64,000 bases of DNA from the NCBI GenBank assembly GCA_963281255.1, contig OY725489.1, positions 4,526,001 to 4,590,000 on the forward strand, given 5' to 3'. The DNA is from Aphrocallistes beatrix (Eukaryota > Porifera > Hexactinellida > Sceptrulophora > Aphrocallistidae). A program made the position numbers and the translations under genes. The stretch's first letter is position 1; every line of letters begins with the position of its first letter. Shown here in pieces: positions 21,568 through 32,389 of this stretch. Below the pieces are notes generated by a model, which saw only the letters and a program-made list of their open reading frames with translations, had not been told where the DNA came from and searched no databases.

Positions 21568-23448
21568 CAGCCGTATTCACTAAGATCTTAAGCACTAAGA
21601 TCGATCTTAAGTCTTAAGATCGATCTTAAGTCTTAAGATCGATCTTAGTTAAGATCGATCTTAAGATCGAACTTAGAGCTATTCACTAAGAATTAAGATC
21701 GATCTTAAGATCGATCTTAGTTAAGATCGATCTTAAGATAGAACTTAGAAATAACGTTAGGGTTAATATGATTAGAATATAGCATTATACTAATCAAATA
21801 CAAAACTGAACTATAATATTTGTAATGGTAAGTGGTCATTTATTATTGATCTAGTGAAAATAAACTATATTTCTTCTTTTTGTTCAAAATTGGGGCAATT
21901 AATGTCAATATTAGGAGCAAAGAAGATTGATTAACCCACTCCTGTAAGACATAGCTTCTATCTATGTAGTTGTACCGCCTGAAATGCCTGCTAGTGAGTC
22001 TCTTACATATCTGTGGTGAAATCTTTGTTTTAACTTTGAATTCTATTATGAAAATTCAATGTTTTATGCATGTAATCTATAATTATTCTACACTAGTCAA
22101 TATCAAAGGAAGAGCTATCAAAGAGCACAAGTTATACCTCATGGATTCATAGTATTATATTAAACAAAACATATAAACGACGTGTCTTTATATATTGTAA
22201 CATGAAAACCTCTCTAAAACAAAGTATAAACACTGGATATGAGAAGTACAATAGATTGAACTCTATCGACGGTAAAATTTCTGCGTCATTTGGTGTTAAG
22301 AAAATAATTGGTGTCATTAGTGGTTATGGTAAGTCGGCGTCCTCCCGTGTATATAAATTGCTGCTGAGTACTTGCATTAACAATACCAGACCAAATGGAC
22401 AAATCATGCAAAGCAAATTGGACCAGAGAAGTCTCATTAATGAAATTGAATCAGCAGGTGAGATTTTGAGAGGCTCAGGAATTCTGCTGACAAAAACAGG
22501 AAGCCAGAAAGACTGGTGTGGGGTACAAACACTGCTGGACAGGTAGAAGACGAGGACATGTAATTATATCAGCAGATAGAAGTATTTCTGACTCTGCAGA
22601 TCGGGTAACAGAGATGTTTCAAAACACCCTTGCTTTTAGCGGAATTACAGGTGCTGCTGATCTTTTTCAAAGCACCAGCTGAGAACAATGAAATTCCAAT
22701 AGCATCAACAGTATCAGCTGCAGGTCCTGTTGAATTTGAAGATACTCCAATTTTAGAGTCTCCAGAAGTTGAAATCCCGACAATATATACTCGTAAGCCA
22801 TCAAAGAAAAGTCGGAAGAGAAGGCGAACTGTTGATGAGCAAGATGATTCGGTCAAACTCTTGAAGGCTGCAGACTTACTTCCATTACAGCAGGTTGATG
22901 AAGAGCAGAGGGACTATTATAGATTGAAACGTCAGAGACTGCTGAAAAAATCATTGTGAATAGGAAAATAGGATCAAAGTGATTATTATCAGTCATGTGA
23001 ATCAATATATAAAGCCTCTCTCTATAATTGTGCATATTGGAATGATTATATGATCAAAGAATGTATGTTTGTTTATTCATACAAATCCAAAAAGAATTTG
23101 CCACGAATATAGCATGTGATACATGTTGCGATGTTACACACAATAAGGAGAAATGTTTTTAAAATATTTAAATTTTATTTGAAGTCTAATATCAATCAAG
23201 TTAGATTAAATGTTCGATAGAAGTAAGTTTGAACAACATTTATGGAGTAATTAGTGAAAATCGAATCAATTACAATACTTAAGACACCTCCCTAGGTTGC
23301 TTAAAGTTCGGTCTTAAGTTCGGTCTTAAGATCGAACTTAAATCTTAGTGAATACCATTCTTAGTGAATACGACTTAAGATCGAACTTAAGACTTAAGCA
23401 CTAAGATCGATCTTAAGATCGGTCTTAAGTTCTTAGTGAATACGGCCG
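21568..23448. mobile_element. Nested element with palindrome-rich ends
   Basis: A 1881-bp insertion with ends beginning C(A/G)GCCGTATTCACTAAGA, flanked by CTG at 21565-21567 and 23449-23451. The corresponding place in the other two TTAA copies is uninterrupted. The terminal 150-180 bp are built of palindromes such as AAGATCGATCTTAAG in tandem. The 3-bp target duplication and small internal protein suggest a PIF/Harbinger-like element, but no DDE transposase is present and the usual TWA target is not used. Class assignment is tentative. Confidence 0.8.
22202..22959 (+). pseudogene. Transposon accessory protein fragments, possibly Myb/SANT type
   Basis: Two frames (22202-22546 and about 22670-22959) inside the nested element probably derive from one protein. 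The C-terminal part has an acidic linker, a basic cluster KKSRKRRR and an end rich in charged residues (VDEEQRDYYRLKRQRLLKK), as in the regulatory proteins carried by animal Harbinger elements. The N-terminal part does not show a clear Myb/SANT tryptophan pattern. At least one frameshift separates them. The product is unlikely to be functional. Confidence 0.4.
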
Positions 23449-26265
23449 CTGGCTTTTTTCGCCGTTTTTTGGCAATTTTTTTTCAAACCTCTATAAAATT
23501 AACAATTTTGATTATTTTAACTTTCTTTTGGTTCTATGCGATTCCAAATTTTATAGACTATATATGAATAAATTTTCGAAGCATTTGATCCAAACATGTG
23601 TTTCAAAAAATCACAGAGCGGAGGAGGGCTTACCATTAAGATGTGCTAGGGAAAAACAGAAAAAAACCGACTTTGAGACGCTGTAACTCAAAAACTAAAA
23701 ATGTGAACCAAAAACTGTTTGGCATGTCTCAATATTTTTTAATTGCACTACCTGCCCACGCTTAACATCTTATATATCTCTATTCTTGATATATGCTGTA
23801 AGCCAAACCTATGGGTTTTTCACGGGCGGTATCCTTAACACCAGCTACATCCACGCCTGCCGAGCTCGGATCTACTCTCTCTCAAGTAGCCCTCTCTTCG
23901 CAAACATCCGAAGAATCGGATAACACCGCACCAGCTACCTCAGTTCATACCAAAAAGCGAGGACATAAACTCAACACTGGGTGGGAGGTTTCGGAAGGGT
24001 GAGGGAGTCAAAAGAAATTCTACTTTCACACCATCCACCACAAAGCGATTACCGCTTCCTTCTAGCACACCGAAATCTAAAACACTATTACAGCAAGTCA
24101 AATTTCCTCAGCCCAATAAACGCCACAGTATTATGGTACAGAAGGATGGAGCTCAATCATTTCGTGATCTCTACGTTCCTCATGGCTCGCAAATAATTGA
24201 TATCGATATACTAAGTACGGTATTTTCCCTATTAAGATGCACTGAGGCACACTGCACTGGTAAATTGAATCTGTATCAATACGCTTTTCGTGATGGGTTA
24301 CAATCATATCTCTTGTTGAAATGCAGTCGCTGCCATCTTGTGCTTGCTGAATTTCCCACATCCTGTCCGGTTGGAATGAAACCTAATGAAGCCGTGAACG
24401 ATCCTCAAATGCTTTGCCGGAAAAAGTCGGAAGTCAACGTTAGAGCTTTACTAGCAGCACACTGTACTTCTATGAGCTGGAGTGATTTTCGACTGAGCTG
24501 CAATCTCCTTGATATACAAAATACCTGGCATAGAATGTCTAAGTCTCTACTCGCGCAATTGGTCCTTTCTACAGATAAAATATGCCAGCAATCCATGTCC
24601 ATGGAAAGCAAAAGAAGTGAGAGCCAAAGCTGAGTCATCTAACATTCTTGGTTGCAAGGTATGCGCGGTGAGCTTTGACGGATCTTAGCACAGGCGCGTT
24701 CATTTTAGTAATCAAGGATTCGCCGGGGCTATTGAAGTCAAAACGGGGAAAGTCCTTGACTACGTCCTTTACGAACGCGTGTGTAACAAATGTATCAGAT
24801 GGACGGGAAGAACGTAAAGAAAACCCAGACGAATACAGCGAAACTGGGAGAAACATTCGAGCGAATGCCCGGCTAACTTCTCTAGAACAAGTCAGGCTAT
24901 GGAATCTTCTACTGCAATAGAAATCGGGGGTAGATCAGTTGACAAGCATTCTCTAGCCTATACTACATATGTGGGAGATGGGGACTCAAGCTCTTTCAAA
25001 AGGTTGGAACAAAATAATCCTTACAAAGGAATGGAAGTTATCCGGAAAGAGGAATGTCTTGGGCACACGCAAAAACGATTAAAGAAACACCTCAAAAAGA
25101 AGACAACTACGAAAACAATGCCCTCCAAGCCAATACCCGCATCAAAAGTCGAGAGAATTGCTCATCTATACGCTCTTGTTATTGGCAAGAACAGAGGCAG
25201 AACACCACTAGACATTCAAAACGCCCTTTACACACTGATGAATCATTTGTTCGAGGAGCACGATCGTTGCCCACTCAAAAGAATCCTGGTGTTACTTTCA
25301 AAAGGGCCTCGCAATTTCAGCTGAGAATACCTCTCTTCCACCTCCCATACTTCGACAACCCTATCTGAATAAAGACGAGTATTCGCGCCTGGAAGATGTT
25401 TTCAAGAAATTTGCAAGCATTGAAATGTGTTCCGCTCTGACAATTGGATTAACACAGAACTGTAATGAGTCGCTACATTCAGTTGTATGGCATAATGCTC
25501 CAAAGACAAAACGTGTAGGACAAAAGTCACTTCAAGCCGCTGCTGCTATTGCTGTGTGCACTTTCAATGAAGGTTCAATGATGCTCGCTGCTATTCTGTC
25601 AGATCAACGTGTACAATGTAGCCGTATAACTCTTGAACACTTAGCATCGATGGATAAAGAAAGGAACCGCTGTAAACTTAAAGCCGTTATGGCTACTCAA
25701 AAGAGCCGTCGGAGAGTTCTCAAATCCCAATTCATTGCAGCAGAATCCTCCAGGCGTAGACGTGAAAAGGATACTACGACCTATAAATCTGGAAGTTTTG
25801 GTACTGAGCTCTCATCTGTTGCCATGAAAGAATTGCCTTCCACGAGTGTTAACCCTGATGACTCTGAAACAGTTTGCGAGGAATGTGAACAACACGACTG
25901 CCCAACCGGGGGAAAGAGGGCGAATGATGACTGGTCAGGTTGTGAGTTCTGCCCGAGATGGTTTCACTGTGGATGCGTCAATACCAGTCTAAAGGACGTG
26001 GGAGATGATCCTTATATCTGTAGTAAATGTGACTTGGAATTCGAGTCCTGTGTAGAAGCTCTATATCTATCGTTTCTGTAGTGGCATGCCACCATTAGAA
26101 TAGTATGATATACTTGTTTGCTCATTTATACTATAATAAATATCTATGCATCAATCTAGCCAAGGGAATTTGAAACTGCGTCACTAATATTAAAAATATC
26201 GGTCGACATACCGATAGAAAAGCACCACAAAAACAGTCAATAATAGTTTCGAAATTGGAAAAATA

Positions 26266-26404
26266 CAGTCAGGGTCGCATATCATTAATTTCATTTTCAT
26301 AATAGCGAGAGAGTCATACATAGTAAGCGAATTCGAAATCATAGAAATTCTATAGGACCAATTTGGGACCCAGAAGGTTTGTTCATAATAAGCGACCCTG
26401 ACTG
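26266..26404. mobile_element. Tc1/pogo-type MITE, TA-flanked
   Basis: A 139-bp element with ends CAGTCAGGGTCGC and GCGACCCTGACTG and flanking TA on both sides. Partial copies of its end (AATAAGCGACCCTG) occur at 32565, 32750 and 35224. Confidence 0.88.
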
Positions 26405-26406
26405 TA

Positions 26407-27654
26407 CATATTGATATATGTATGCTATTACACCATTCAATTTTGATATCAACATTTTACAAGTGCGAATATCGAAATCTACTTTTACTAAATTACATAC
26501 AGGCTTATTAACCGTTGAGATTTCTCTACTAGCGGAAATACACGTCTACATGAAAAGATGTGAAAATATGATTAAATTTTATGATAATAGTTTTCCAAGA
26601 TCACGCAGACGTGCGTTCAACACCGTCCATACAATAAAGAATCTCCCATAATAGGTGCTGCACTAGAAATGTGAACTCAAAACAATACAAGTGCATCACA
26701 ACAGCAGGAGGCCGCAGGGGGGAGGGGAAGATTGTGATTTTTGTGATTTTATTGTGCAGAATTCAATCTTTTTAGAAAGTAGCATCAGAATGTATTTGTA
26801 GAAACGAATATCTTTAAGATTGGAATTTGTCGTAAAATTGGAATTGGGGAATTTTTCAGTACACATTGCAATAGTTTTATTAATAAATCAAACTTACGTT
26901 CTTGCTAGTAGGTGAACTAGGCAAGTCACAGGTGTCCAAGACATAAAGTGATCGCTTTCATTTAGTTGTCTGGATCATAGCAAATTAATACAGCAAATTA
27001 GCTAATTGTTGAATCCTGATGATAGAGAAAGATTACAACTATAAGTATATACTATCTACATATCTATTTAAGTGTACGTATATATAGAAAATATAAAATT
27101 ATAAGTTACGCACATATGTTAAAAATAGGCATTGAAGTGGCGTAAACCAAGTTCAAATGGGAGATTTTCATTCTGGATCAATTGTCACGTTTTCTAATTT
27201 TCAACCTCAACTTAACTTCATCTCGGAAATTTGGAAAAACATATATCCCATACCGTTTAGAAGTAACCGTCTTCATGAATAGACACATTTTAACATTATT
27301 TGTATGGGAAAGAATCAAGTGTTGAAATACTTTTGTCCGCTTAGTGTATATGGCCCAAATTGGTCCAAATTAGTTCAATATAATTTCCAATAACGAGTGA
27401 AGTACGACGTTCCATATTGATCATGACAACTACTATACAAGGAGTTGCAGTAAAATGTAAAATTTATTTCATAATTTAGAAGATTAAAAACTCACATGCT
27501 TCCCCTCCCCTCTGTACCCGCTTCTGCCCCCGCCTCTAACGCCGCAGCCTCCCTCCCCAAACTCAAGAATCTGTTTCTAGATAAAAAATAAATATTTAAT
27601 ACGGAATAGCAAGCAAATAAATTTCTATCAACCGAACACTCGTTTCTAATAGTT
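26407..27654. other. No gene recognised
   Basis: AT-rich stretch with two GC-richer patches (near 26710 and 27500-27560). No domain, terminal repeat or RNA gene recognised. Confidence 0.45.
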
Positions 27655-27940
27655 TTAAGTTTCTAGCATATTTTTGAGATTTGTTTACTTTATGTATCTA
27701 TTGTAAATAAAAGTAAACAAATTGATAATCAAATTTACTCGAAAATATGATATTCGAAATCTACACCCCTGAAAACCCCATGTCAACCTTTTAAAGCAAG
27801 TTTCTGGCATATTTTTGAGATTTGTTTACTAAATGTATCTAATGTAAACAAAAGTAAACAAATAATTTATCATATAGATCTGAAAATATGATATTCGAAA
27901 TCTAACCCCTGAAAACTCCAAGTCACCCGTTTGAAGCTAG
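27655..27940. repeat. About 140-bp tandem unit, second locus
   Basis: Two units sharing TTTCTAGCATATTTTTGAGA, GTTTACTTTATGTATCTA and AAATATGATATTCGAAATC; the same unit is at 11641-11892. The units at the two loci are about as similar to each other as units within a locus. Confidence 0.8.
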
Positions 27941-28570
27941 TCTAGCATTATTTTCAAAATTCATCAAATGGTGTGAAAATATGCTGATAATCTTTTTATA
28001 GCCATACACTATAATACATTTAAGATATCAAACATAAGTTGTGGCTTTGAAGTATTAATAACAATGACGATCTATTTATTGTGCTGTCGTAATTGTACAA
28101 TGATTTCTATTGTGATAGTGTAGTCATTTATTTTGTTAGAAAATGTACGAAAATTGTTTTCCATTTTTTTTGCAGAGGTGTGAAAATTTCGCTTAGATCT
28201 TAGAACCTTAATCGTAGTGATATCATTTGACACCTACATGCCAATTTTCACACCTCTATGACTTCCCAATTCTTCAATCAATTCGGACAAACACACAAAA
28301 AAAATCCTTGCATTTTAATATATTCTCGAGCAAGGTAAAGGCATATCTTTTTGTCATGGACACCTAAAGAATAAACAAGAGAATACGCTCCTCTTTACTA
28401 ACTTAAAAAAGACGTCTGGTATACACGTACTTTGGTATTATTTATTATTCACCAGCTTCAACGTAGTGGAAACGCTAAACTATCTAAATTAGCTAAATTA
28501 GCTGTGTACTCCTTTTTTTGCATAACGTCCCAATTAACCTATTTGATAAAAGGAATATTTTTAAATGTAT
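27941..28570. other. No gene recognised
   Basis: AT-rich sequence without recognised coding or terminal repeats. Confidence 0.45.
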
Positions 28571-28675
28571 AAGTAATTTCAAGATTTCAACTGAGTTTAT
28601 AAGAATCACCGCTTACCATCCACAAAGCAATGGACTCGTTGAAACGCTCAATAAAATTATCGAGAAGTATGAGTC
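28571..28675 (+). pseudogene. Ty3/Gypsy integrase sliver
   Basis: About 30 codons reading FIRITAYHPQSNGLVETLNK and IIEKYESL, the segment around the third catalytic residue (the Glu in VETLNK) of a Ty3/Gypsy integrase. It is cut directly against a different integrase fragment on the right. Confidence 0.75.
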
Positions 28676-28984
28676 TTTAGCAAGTTTATTGTGTTAAGAG
28701 CGCTTAAAACGAAGTCAGCTGTAGAGGTGTGTGAACACCAGATCTCTATATTCTGTGAACATGGAGCACCTCACATCTTCCAGACAGATAACGGAGGTGA
28801 ATTTACTCATAATCTGCTGAATATGACACTGCGCAATGAGTGGAAGAGCACATGGTTCGTACATAGAAGGCCTAGGAAATTCACAGATCAAGGAAGCATT
28901 GAGCGAGCCAACCAGGATGTCGAGCTGCTCTTCGTCCGCCTCAAATCATTGAAAAAGTCACTAGACCAATGGGTGAGTGAGTAA
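28676..28984 (+). pseudogene. KRBA2-type integrase core fragment
   Basis: About 100 codons of an integrase catalytic core of the KRBA2/GIN class: FIVLRALKTKSAVEVCEH, then GAPHIFQTDNGGEF (second catalytic Asp) and QGSIERANQDVE (catalytic Glu). The first Asp and all flanking domains are missing. Cytogenetic order suggests it was joined to the Gypsy sliver by rearrangement or nested insertion. The C-terminal half of a similar protein is at 37180-38024 and a possible N-terminal exon at 46958-47118, but these are separate loci. Confidence 0.75.
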
Positions 28985-29051
28985 GTTAAAATATGCTCAA
29001 TATGCTGCAGGCGTTCAATAAGTTCTGATCAATGCACTGTAAAACATTTAA

Positions 29052-29303
29052 CCCTCGCCATGCGATGTCCATGTTTTTTGCTAATATAGCTAAGGGCGTC
29101 CAATGCTAATTTCAAAAAGTTGGGAAGTACAGCCTTGGCGCGGGAGGTCTCTATGGACCCCGATTGAAGTCATCCCTGGCGATGGGGTCTCTTTAGACCC
29201 CCTAAGGACTACATCGTTTGCTATGGGGTCTTGATACACCCCCAAATGAAGTATATGTTTGGCGATGAGGTCTATTTAAACCCCAGAAAGAAGTACAACC
29301 CCC
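29052..29303. mobile_element. piggyBac-like terminus
   Basis: TTAA at 29048-29051 is followed by CCCTCGCCATGCG, then repeated short palindromes of the type GGGGTCTCTTTAGACCCC. TTAA followed by a CCCT-start end and GGGTCT-n-AGACCC subterminal repeats is the usual look of a piggyBac end. The opposite end was not found. Confidence 0.6.
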
Positions 29304-29618
29304 CATCGCCAAGCATGTCCTCCCTTTGGGGGTGTATAGAGACCCCATCGCCAAGTATGCACTTCCTCTGGGGGTGTATAGAGACCCCATCGTCAAGCAT
29401 GCACTTCCTTTGGGGGTATATAGAGACCACATCGCCAAGTATGCACTTCCTTTGGGGTGTATAGAGACCCCATCGCCAAGCATGTACTTCCTTTGGGGGT
29501 ATATAGAGACCCCATCGCCAAGTATGCACTTCCTTTGGGGTGTATAGAGACCCCATCGCCAAGCATGTATTTCCTTTGGGGGTGTATAGAGACCCCATCG
29601 CCAAGCATGTACTTCCTA
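29304..29618. repeat. 42-43-bp minisatellite
   Basis: About seven units with consensus CATCGCCAAGTATGCACTTC, then CTTTGGGGGTGTATAGAGAC, then CCC. The unit contains the same GGGGT-n-GACCCC and GGCGATGGGG words as the adjacent piggyBac-like end, so it probably grew out of subterminal repeats. Frames through it are not genes. Confidence 0.9.
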
Positions 29619-29949
29619 TATGTGTGAAGTTAGCAGCAGCGAAAATCGAACACGACATATCAAGCTATACTTCTGCAACCCAGTCACTCAATTGGGATGC
29701 CATTTGGTATATATCCATACTAGCCTAGGAGGTTTCTGCCATTTCAATGATACTTCAATCTGACCCCTGTATGGCTTCTAGTAATGTAGTGTTATCGTAA
29801 TCTATTAAAGCATATTACATATAATTATCCAAGTATAATACTTCGTAAATACAGTATTCGTTAACTGTGAAGCTAGCATGTGTATGCTAATTTGGGAAAC
29901 TAACTATGGGCCTCTACTCTCTCGGAAAACATGCTTTCTAATCCTAAAT
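29619..29949. other. No gene recognised
   Basis: Nothing recognised between the minisatellite and the OTU-domain pseudogene. Confidence 0.45.
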
Positions 29950-30609
29950 TTATCTATCAGTTTGGGTCAAATTCAAGTAACTAGGAGTTATCACCTTATC
30001 CACCGTATTCACATTTGTCACAGGTTGGAAATGACTCAAATTGGAGACGCAAATATAATCTTTTCTTTGCCAAATCGTGGACATAATGTCTGTCATTGAA
30101 ACCATGTCCTGAGAATTATTCCAACATCGATCGGGATCTTTATATAAAAATATATTTGTTTGAAGAATTTGCGACATCAAAAATAATTCTAAGTGTATTC
30201 CTACACAATCCATCATGCTAAGTACTTATATATTCTTCAATAGAATCACACTGAAGCTCTGGAAGGGAATTATGGTGCGCGGTGCAATAATTTGTACACA
30301 TGGTTTTATATTTATTTTCATATTTGTAATGAGTAACTCTCGAATTTCTTTATGATAGTGATCTGAACCTGTGATAATGAATGAAAGAGAACTGAAAAGA
30401 CAATTTCCATCAGGAGATATTCGTTTTTCTTTCGATGGGACTAACTTACGAATATCTAATGTCTTATCAAATGTCTCACTTTCGTAAATGACATCACTTA
30501 TATATGTAAATAATAATTCTTTACACTTCTGACGTTGCCAAATTGAATCAACAGGAAAAATTTGATAATGATTATAAAAAATAGTATCTCCAGATACTAT
30601 ATCAGACAT
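29950..30609 (-). pseudogene. OTU-type cysteine protease domain, broken
   Basis: Two minus-strand frames together cover an OTU (ovarian tumour) peptidase-like domain. The first has RISPDGNCLFSSLSFIITGS, the D-G-N-C motif with the catalytic Cys, then HYHKEIRELLITNM. After a frameshift or stop near 30220 the second gives GIHLELFLMSQILQTNIFLY and ends with YICVSNLSHFQPVTNV, where the His of HFQPV is the expected catalytic His. OTU enzymes cleave ubiquitin chains; in transposons the role is unknown. It lies in a row of minus-strand fragments (30700-32147), so it is probably part of a mobile element, not a host gene. Confidence 0.7.
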
Positions 30610-30699
30610 GTTATCGTCATATAGTATCTCATAATTACGGTTTGGCCTTCCAAACCTTTTTTGTTTGCAAGTTGATAAAATTCCAGAAAGTTTTTCCTT

Positions 30700-31197
30700 T
30701 TCAAGAATTTTTTTTCTTTTTCTTAACTTCTTCTTTCATGTGATCAAAATCTGACTTTGAAAAATTGTATTTTTTTAAATAGCTAGGGTTTTTTGGTGTT
30801 TATCCCAAGCTTCCTCTATTTGTGTATCATTGCTTGACTTTTCTAGTTTCGGTCTCTTTAGTACCTTACAGCTAATTGGAAGAAAAGCAAAATTAAATGC
30901 TTTAATCCTGCCAGATATTCCTTCGTACAACTTTCTAATAAAATCGCCTGGTCTTAATTTTTTCAACTTATAATATATTCTTTTAACAATATTAACAATT
31001 TTCATCCAATTAATCATATCTCCGGCAGACTCAATCCGTTTCCATCTGGGGTTCAAATTTACCTGACACCCGTTAAATACAGCGTATCCCAGGGTTCCTA
31101 CCTCGGTTCTCTTCTCTTCACTTTTCATACCAGTCCGCTCTTTGATATCATTAAGTCTCACCTTCCCAACATGCACTGCTATTCCGTTGATACTCAA
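30700..31197 (-). pseudogene. Unrecognised protein upstream of the OTU domain
   Basis: A 140-codon minus-strand frame with basic, helical-looking composition (IVNIVKRIYYKLKKLRPGDF, FLPISCKVLKRPKLEKSSND). Past its stop, other frames continue with KKLRKRKKILEKEKLSG and KRFGRPNRNYEILYDDN towards the OTU domain, which suggests one long disrupted protein. No family recognised. Confidence 0.4.
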
Positions 31198-31399
31198 ATT
31201 TATCTTTCTTTAAACTCGATTCGATTACACCTGAGAAATCTGCTCTCACTGCCATCCAATCTTTTACATTTCAATTTCATCTTCGGTTTCATCATCCGAT
31301 GCAATTCCATCTTTCATATTGCCACATCTTGGCATCTTGGCATCGTCCGCATGCTTGGGAACAGTTGAGTCCTTGTTTTCTGCAGCTACATCTGAGACT

Positions 31400-32147
31400 A
31401 CTATAGCCTGTGGATCAGCTACAGTGGATCATTTTCAGGAGTGCTTCGGGTGCAGGGTTACTGTCCAACATGACTGGGATTAGGGTGTTATCTTGGCAGT
31501 TCCATCCACATTCGGTGACCTCCATACCATCAGCCATGCCCATCCACAAAATCACCTTAAAATAGCACCTCAGAGAGTGAAATTTGTGGCGGAGGTGTTT
31601 GTGGCATTCTTTCAGGTGTAACGAAGTTTTTGGCTGCACTCACTTTCTTTCAGAGGATAGTGTATCCCAAGTCGGGAAGACTGTCCCCAGTTTTGCATTG
31701 AACAACGCGATCATGCCTTTATAACCAGTGATTTCATCACAACTGTGTCTTGGTTTGGTACAGAAAACACCCAAGCATAGCTTTTTAAGATGGAATCCTC
31801 TTTGAACTTGTACAGAGCAGACTTATTTCCGAGCCCGAAAAAATGCTGGAAGTGGTGTCACACCCAGTGAATGCATGCAGAAAAGGCAGGCTGTGGCTGA
31901 TTTCGTCATCGTGCACCTGCTTTATCACTTTAGTGTCATACACTACGGTTGGTTTTCGTTTATCCGAGGATAAGTATATCTTCTTTGCTTTGTTGTTGGG
32001 AGTGTAGTGCAGCAACAGAACCAATAGATCCATATCCTCGCCTATAAGAGTTGTTTTCTTGAAGGAGGCCATTGATACTGCTGCCTTCACAATGTCAACA
32101 TCGGCATCCTCCTCATCCTGTATTACATGGCACCCTCTTTCTCTCAT
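31400..32147 (-). pseudogene. PIN/FEN-like mobile-element protein, broken
   Basis: The first frame (32147-31785) has DADVDIVKAAVS, then TLIGEDMDLLVLLLHY and FLHAFTGCDTTSSIFSG. These E-D-x-D-L-L-V-L and GCDT(T/V)S motifs occur in a widespread animal family of repeat-associated proteins that resemble PIN/FEN1 nucleases. The second frame (31639-31415) has GMEVTECGWNCQDNTLIPVM and APEALLKMIHCS, the Cys-containing tail of the same family. Stops and frameshifts lie between. I infer a dead mobile-element gene; which element class carries it is not clear from this window. Confidence 0.55.
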
Positions 32148-32389
32148 ACGTTCAGAAATGAGATGGATGATGGCCTGTTTGTTGGCTTGATTGGAAAGGG
32201 TTTCTCCTTATTTCCACCACGAAATTTCACTCTCTGTGGTGCTATTTTCAGGTGATGTTGTGGATGGACTCGTTTCACTGGATATTATATATCTAGGAAG
32301 TAAAATACAATTTATGACTAGTATCTTGCCAATACATCCTACCTAACAGTCTATGCTGGTGTCCATATATATATATATATATTCTGAGG

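Larger units (their letters stand above)
20015..23834. mobile_element. TTAA element, GGATACCGCCC family, copy 1
   Basis: A 3820-bp insertion with 11-bp inverted ends GGATACCGCCC, followed on both sides by GAAAAAC, flanked by TTAA at 20011-20014 and 23835-23838. Other copies are at 33016-34865 and 51198-53095. About 1.9 kb of the length is another element nested at 21568-23448. The family's own sequence shows no conserved long frame, so it is non-autonomous; TTAA flanks suggest mobilisation by a piggyBac- or Kolobok-type transposase. Confidence 0.92.
19858..26081 (+). pseudogene. Mutator-like transposase with PHD finger, copy B (split)
   Basis: Same family as copy A. The N-terminus MSSSEQETISTF runs from 19858 to the TTAA at 20011-20014, is interrupted by a 3.8-kb element, and resumes at 23839 in the same frame. 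Later segments give MVQKDGAQSFRDLYVPHGSQ, VSFDGS, then HSLAYTTYVGDGDSSSFKRL and NCNESLHSVVWHNAPK. It ends in a PHD finger with the C-x2-C, C-x2-C-x4-H-x2-C, C-x2-C pattern intact. Frameshifts near 23980, 24620-24680, 24830 and 25290 and a stop replacing Trp after FDGS make it dead even without the insertion. Differences from copy A are scattered, so both are old. Confidence 0.85.

Noticed and set aside
22569-22856. 95-codon minus-strand frame rich in Ser
   Set aside because: Antisense to the acidic/basic transposon protein on the plus strand, which has better protein character.
29304-29618. Regular 42-43-bp repeats resembling a CRISPR array
   Set aside because: There are no unique spacers; the whole unit repeats. 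The context is a eukaryotic transposon end.
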